Source: Nanobdellota archaeon
GTDB taxonomy: Archaea; Nanobdellota; Nanobdellia; Pacearchaeales; GW2011-AR1
Reading direction: 5' to 3'
DNA: 9,486 nucleotides
NCBI GenBank assembly: GCA_030689875.1
Contig: JAUYHR010000184.1
Coordinates: forward strand, 1 to 9,486
A model generated the notes under the pieces. The model did not search any database. It was not told where the DNA came from and worked only from the letters and a program-made list of their open reading frames with translations. The position numbers and the translations under genes are program-made. This document shows positions 7,428-9,486 of the stretch, in pieces. Positions within the stretch are counted from its first letter, which is position 1; each line of letters starts with the position of its first letter.

Positions 7428-8348
7428 TTATGTTTTATTCTTATATTCTGGTCTTAAGAAACCAAGAATCATTCCAATAAAAGTGATTATAATATAAATT
7501 GGATAATAAAAAAATAATCTAACATCTTTATAAAAAATAACTTTTCTTAAACTTTGATATAAAATTGGGAGAATTCCAGCGGTTAGTAATATGAAAGTCA
7601 ACCAGAGAGATATCCAAAAACTTGCGATAAAAAAACCAAATAACATAAAACCTAAAATTACCTTAATCCAAAACTTTGCAGGCTTGGGATTAGCCATTAT
7701 AGAACTGCCAATCCATTTTCTTTTTTTGTAAAGCTCATTTAAATTGCTGTCTGTATCATGGTCAAAAATAGCGTCATTAACTCTTGCTCTTTTTTCATTG
7801 TTCGGAATTCTGTCATCTGAATATCCTTTAGAAGCATTAAACCCTCCAAGTTGATTAAAAAAATCTTTTTTAATTGCTCTGAACACTCCAGATTTCATTG
7901 CATGATGTCTTAATTTTGAGGTATCTTCAAATCTGCATCTTGCCCAGGGATTTTTAGGATATGCAAGAACCCAGGCGCCGATAGAAGTTTTATATTTTCC
8001 ATCTCTAATCGGCTTTGTTAATTTTTCAATATAATCCTTTCTTGGATATTCATCTGAATCTACAAAAACTAAAATTTTTCCTTTTGCTTTTTTTGAAGCC
8101 AAATTTTTTGCAGCGCCAGGACCTTGTCTTTTCTGCTCCAATAAAAATATTTTTTTATTATCTATAAATTTTTTAACAATCTCTTTCGTCTTATCTGTAG
8201 AGCCGTCATCAACTACAATTATTTCAGTTGGGGCGTATGTTTGATTTAATAAAGCAGAAAGACACCCGTCAATTTTTTTTTCCGCATTATATGCGGAGAT
8301 TATTATTGAAATTAATGGACTTTTCATAGAAATCTTTAATGAAACCAT
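7428..8348 (-). CDS. Family 2 glycosyltransferase with C-terminal membrane segments
   Basis: This 306-residue inverting GT-A glycosyltransferase is anchored in the membrane. ISIIISAYNAEKKI (13-26) opens the domain, IIVVDDGSTDKT (43-54) binds the nucleotide, and VFVDSDE (94-100) contains the DxD metal site. The GGFN...DD segment (168-179) resembles the acceptor/base region, although the usual E/D-D pair is displaced by an insertion-like N/K-rich stretch and then HDTD (197-200). Hydrophobic segments at about 227-263 and 278-298 predict two or three C-terminal membrane helices, so it probably works on a lipid-linked acceptor. The start is uncertain: the ATG at 8348 gives MVSLKIS before the core, and the ATG whose first base is 8327 (M8) would give a core-length N-terminus. 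Neither has a Shine-Dalgarno sequence. It lies 20 nt downstream of the CDP-alcohol enzyme. Confidence 0.88.
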   Translation of the reverse strand: MVSLKISMKSPLISIIISAYNAEKKIDGCLSALLNQTYAPTEIIVVDDGSTDKTKEIVKKFIDNKKIFLLEQKRQGPGAAKNLASKKAKGKILVFVDSDEYPRKDYIEKLTKPIRDGKYKTSIGAWVLAYPKNPWARCRFEDTSKLRHHAMKSGVFRAIKKDFFNQLGGFNASKGYSDDRIPNNEKRARVNDAIFDHDTDSNLNELYKKRKWIGSSIMANPKPAKFWIKVILGFMLFGFFIASFWISLWLTFILLTAGILPILYQSLRKVIFYKDVRLFFYYPIYIIITFIGMILGFLRPEYKNKT

Positions 8349-8368
8349 TTAATAAATATTACTAAGGT

Positions 8369-9040
8369 CTATTTTTGTTTGTACAGCAAGTATACCCTTA
8401 ATACGCTGACCACGAGCGCTCCTGCAACAAAAATCCATAAAAAGACCACAGATTGAAATAACAGCGCCAAAGTAATCAAGCTTTTTTGAATTATTGAATT
8501 AAAACCCCACTTATATTTTCTTTTTCCGAATGCTTTTTCTCTAAGTTTAGCGCCTATTTCCGATTTTGGGAAATAAACTTTTGCATATGCTGAAGAAAAG
8601 ACCATAAGGTAAAATGCGCCTATGCTTATCAGGCCGGTTATTAGATTACCAAATATAAATCCTGCATAGAAAATTATAAATGGAAAAAGGATCATTCCAA
8701 CCATAGAATCTGCAAATCCTCCAAAAGAATCTTGGTTTTTTGATCGTTTAACAATTGTCTTGCGGAATCTTGCAACTTCGCCGTCACTTGAATCTAAAAT
8801 AATATGCATCTGCGTTAAAATAGCGGCAAGAATAAAATCTCCATTAGATATTAAATACAGAGTAACTAAATCATTTAATGGAGTCAATAATGCAATTAAT
8901 TCAGCAGTGAGGGTAAAGTGCAGAAAAAACCAAGTAAAAAATGGCGAAATTCTTCTATGTATATGATATTCTATAAAAGAGTATTTTGATTTTTGAAAAG
9001 ATTTTCTAATCGTGTTAGGTGATGGGACATCATATTTCAT
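8369..9040 (-). CDS. CDP-alcohol phosphatidyltransferase-like membrane protein with variant active site
   Basis: The CDP-OH phosphatidyltransferase family swaps the CMP of a CDP-linked lipid or alcohol for another alcohol, in lipid and phosphoglycan synthesis. This 223-residue protein has an N-terminal amphipathic region, RRISPFFTWFFLHFTLTAE at 29-47 in place of the common 'R.iS..lt..l..T.iTPN', and about five or six hydrophobic segments. The signature begins canonically with D83, D86, G87, A90 and R91 (DSSDGEVAR). The next part differs: 15 residues instead of 8 separate R91 from G107, D111 is present, and the position of the fourth aspartate is Gly115. The reverse-strand codons confirm GGA there. 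The enzyme may be altered or inactive, or may use another base. It is the first gene of the minus-strand block and its ATG has a TATA element about 25 nt upstream. Confidence 0.75.
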   Translation of the reverse strand: MKYDVPSPNTIRKSFQKSKYSFIEYHIHRRISPFFTWFFLHFTLTAELIALLTPLNDLVTLYLISNGDFILAAILTQMHIILDSSDGEVARFRKTIVKRSKNQDSFGGFADSMVGMILFPFIIFYAGFIFGNLITGLISIGAFYLMVFSSAYAKVYFPKSEIGAKLREKAFGKRKYKWGFNSIIQKSLITLALLFQSVVFLWIFVAGALVVSVLRVYLLYKQK

Positions 9041-9054
9041 ATTTAATAAAGTAA

Positions 9055-9070
9055 ATATAATTATATAAAT
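9055..9070. promoter_or_regulatory. Shared palindromic TATA element of a divergent gene pair
   Basis: The 56-bp gap between the divergent starts at 9040 (minus) and 9097 (plus) holds an AT-only core with the perfect palindromes ATATAATTATAT (9055-9066) and TTATATAA (9061-9068). The latter is centred about 25 nt from the minus ATG and about 32 nt from the plus ATG, both compatible with archaeal TATA-box-to-start spacing and short or absent leaders. Neither start has a Shine-Dalgarno sequence. Confidence 0.5.
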
Positions 9071-9096
9071 GTTTATTGGTCCGTAAAATTATAAAA

Positions 9097-9486
9097 ATGA
9101 TTAAAACTATTATCTTTGATTTGAATAGGGTATTAGTGGTGCCTGAAAAAATAGATGAAGATTATCAGAAAGCATTTGGAATAAGTCAGGAAGAATTTTG
9201 GAAACCAAGAAAAGAATTTTTCAAAGATCATGTGGTTGGAAAGATAAATTTGGATCAATTTTTGTTAAAAATCATGGAAAGAAACGATATGGGAAAAAAT
9301 AAACTTTTTGAAGCCAAAAAATTATTTGAAAAAAATATTTCGCTTGTTTTGGGCATCAAATATTTGCTTATTTCGTTACAAAAAGATTATCCACTTATTT
9401 TAGCCGCTGGAGATGATAAAGAATCGTTGAATATTAAGCTTGATAAATTTGGACTTAAACACTATTTTAAAGAAATTTATGCAACT
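9097..9486 (+). CDS. HAD-superfamily-like protein with substituted motifs, 3'-truncated by the window edge
   Basis: The frame is open from the ATG at 9097 to the window end (130 residues visible, no stop). The start fits HAD motif I, TIIFDLNRVLVV (4-15): the nucleophile position D8 is kept, but the second position, usually D (or G in FDLGGVL types), is N10 and the following G is R11. A helical cap-like region follows, with ISQEEFW (29-35) and GKINLDQFL (48-56) resembling the 'G.i..e.f' cap segment of subfamily IA HADs. The expected motif II strand is PLILAAGDDKES (99-110), with A104 where Ser/Thr is usual, then KLDKFGLKHYFKEIYAT as in 'l..fgL..yF..iy.S'. Motifs III and IV lie outside the window. 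Substrate unknown, and weak or non-phosphatase activity is possible. It shares a promoter region with the divergent CDP-alcohol enzyme. Confidence 0.75.
   Translation, partial: MIKTIIFDLNRVLVVPEKIDEDYQKAFGISQEEFWKPRKEFFKDHVVGKINLDQFLLKIMERNDMGKNKLFEAKKLFEKNISLVLGIKYLLISLQKDYPLILAAGDDKESLNIKLDKFGLKHYFKEIYAT

Noticed and set aside
1..9486. CRISPR array, tRNA, rRNA, insertion sequence, toxin-antitoxin or defence system
   Set aside because: I found no regularly spaced repeats, cloverleaf-like segments, transposase motifs or terminal inverted repeats, and every gene is explained by glycan or lipid families or the HAD fold.

Overview
The window is AT-rich and densely coded. TGA and TAA are both used as stops (the reading frames ending at 278 and 3508 close on TGA), so the standard code applies. 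Most starts lack a Shine-Dalgarno sequence. Three transcription-unit starts (281, 1870, and the divergent pair 9040/9097) have an archaeal-looking TATA element about 25-31 nt upstream of the ATG, which is what leaderless archaeal transcription looks like. Together with gene content and compactness this suggests a small-genome archaeon, possibly of the DPANN group (Woesearchaeota/Pacearchaeota-like). That is inference: an AT-rich candidate-phylum bacterium cannot be excluded, and no rRNA or ribosomal-protein gene is present to settle it.

The window is a cell-surface glycan or glycolipid island built from two convergent gene blocks. The plus-strand block (1-4677) has a 5'-truncated small membrane protein, a Wzx/MATE-type flippase, a short UDP-sugar 6-dehydrogenase, a FkbM-type methyltransferase and a GT9 (heptosyltransferase-like) glycosyltransferase. 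The minus-strand block, in transcription order from 9040 down to 4669, has a CDP-alcohol phosphatidyltransferase-like membrane enzyme, a membrane-anchored GT2 glycosyltransferase, an extended-SDR NAD-dependent sugar epimerase/dehydratase, and a NodU/CmcH-type O-carbamoyltransferase. The two blocks overlap tail-to-tail by 9 bp (4669-4677). At the right edge a divergent gene at 9097 encodes the N-terminal part of a HAD-like protein.

The genes fit one pathway. The dehydrogenase and epimerase would supply nucleotide sugars (one a likely uronate). GT2 and GT9 would assemble the glycan, and the CDP-alcohol enzyme could make or cap a lipid/phospho-alcohol anchor. FkbM and the carbamoyltransferase would add methyl and carbamoyl groups, and the flippase would move the lipid-linked product across the membrane. 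Substrates cannot be read from sequence.

The oddities worth attention are a CDP-alcohol transferase motif that lacks the fourth (catalytic) aspartate and has a longer loop, a HAD protein with substituted catalytic motifs, a UDP-sugar dehydrogenase without the C-terminal nucleotide-binding domain whose tail is encoded by a 15-bp direct repeat, and a palindromic TATA element shared by two divergent genes. No tRNA, rRNA, CRISPR array, insertion sequence or gene-free stretch above 300 bases was seen.
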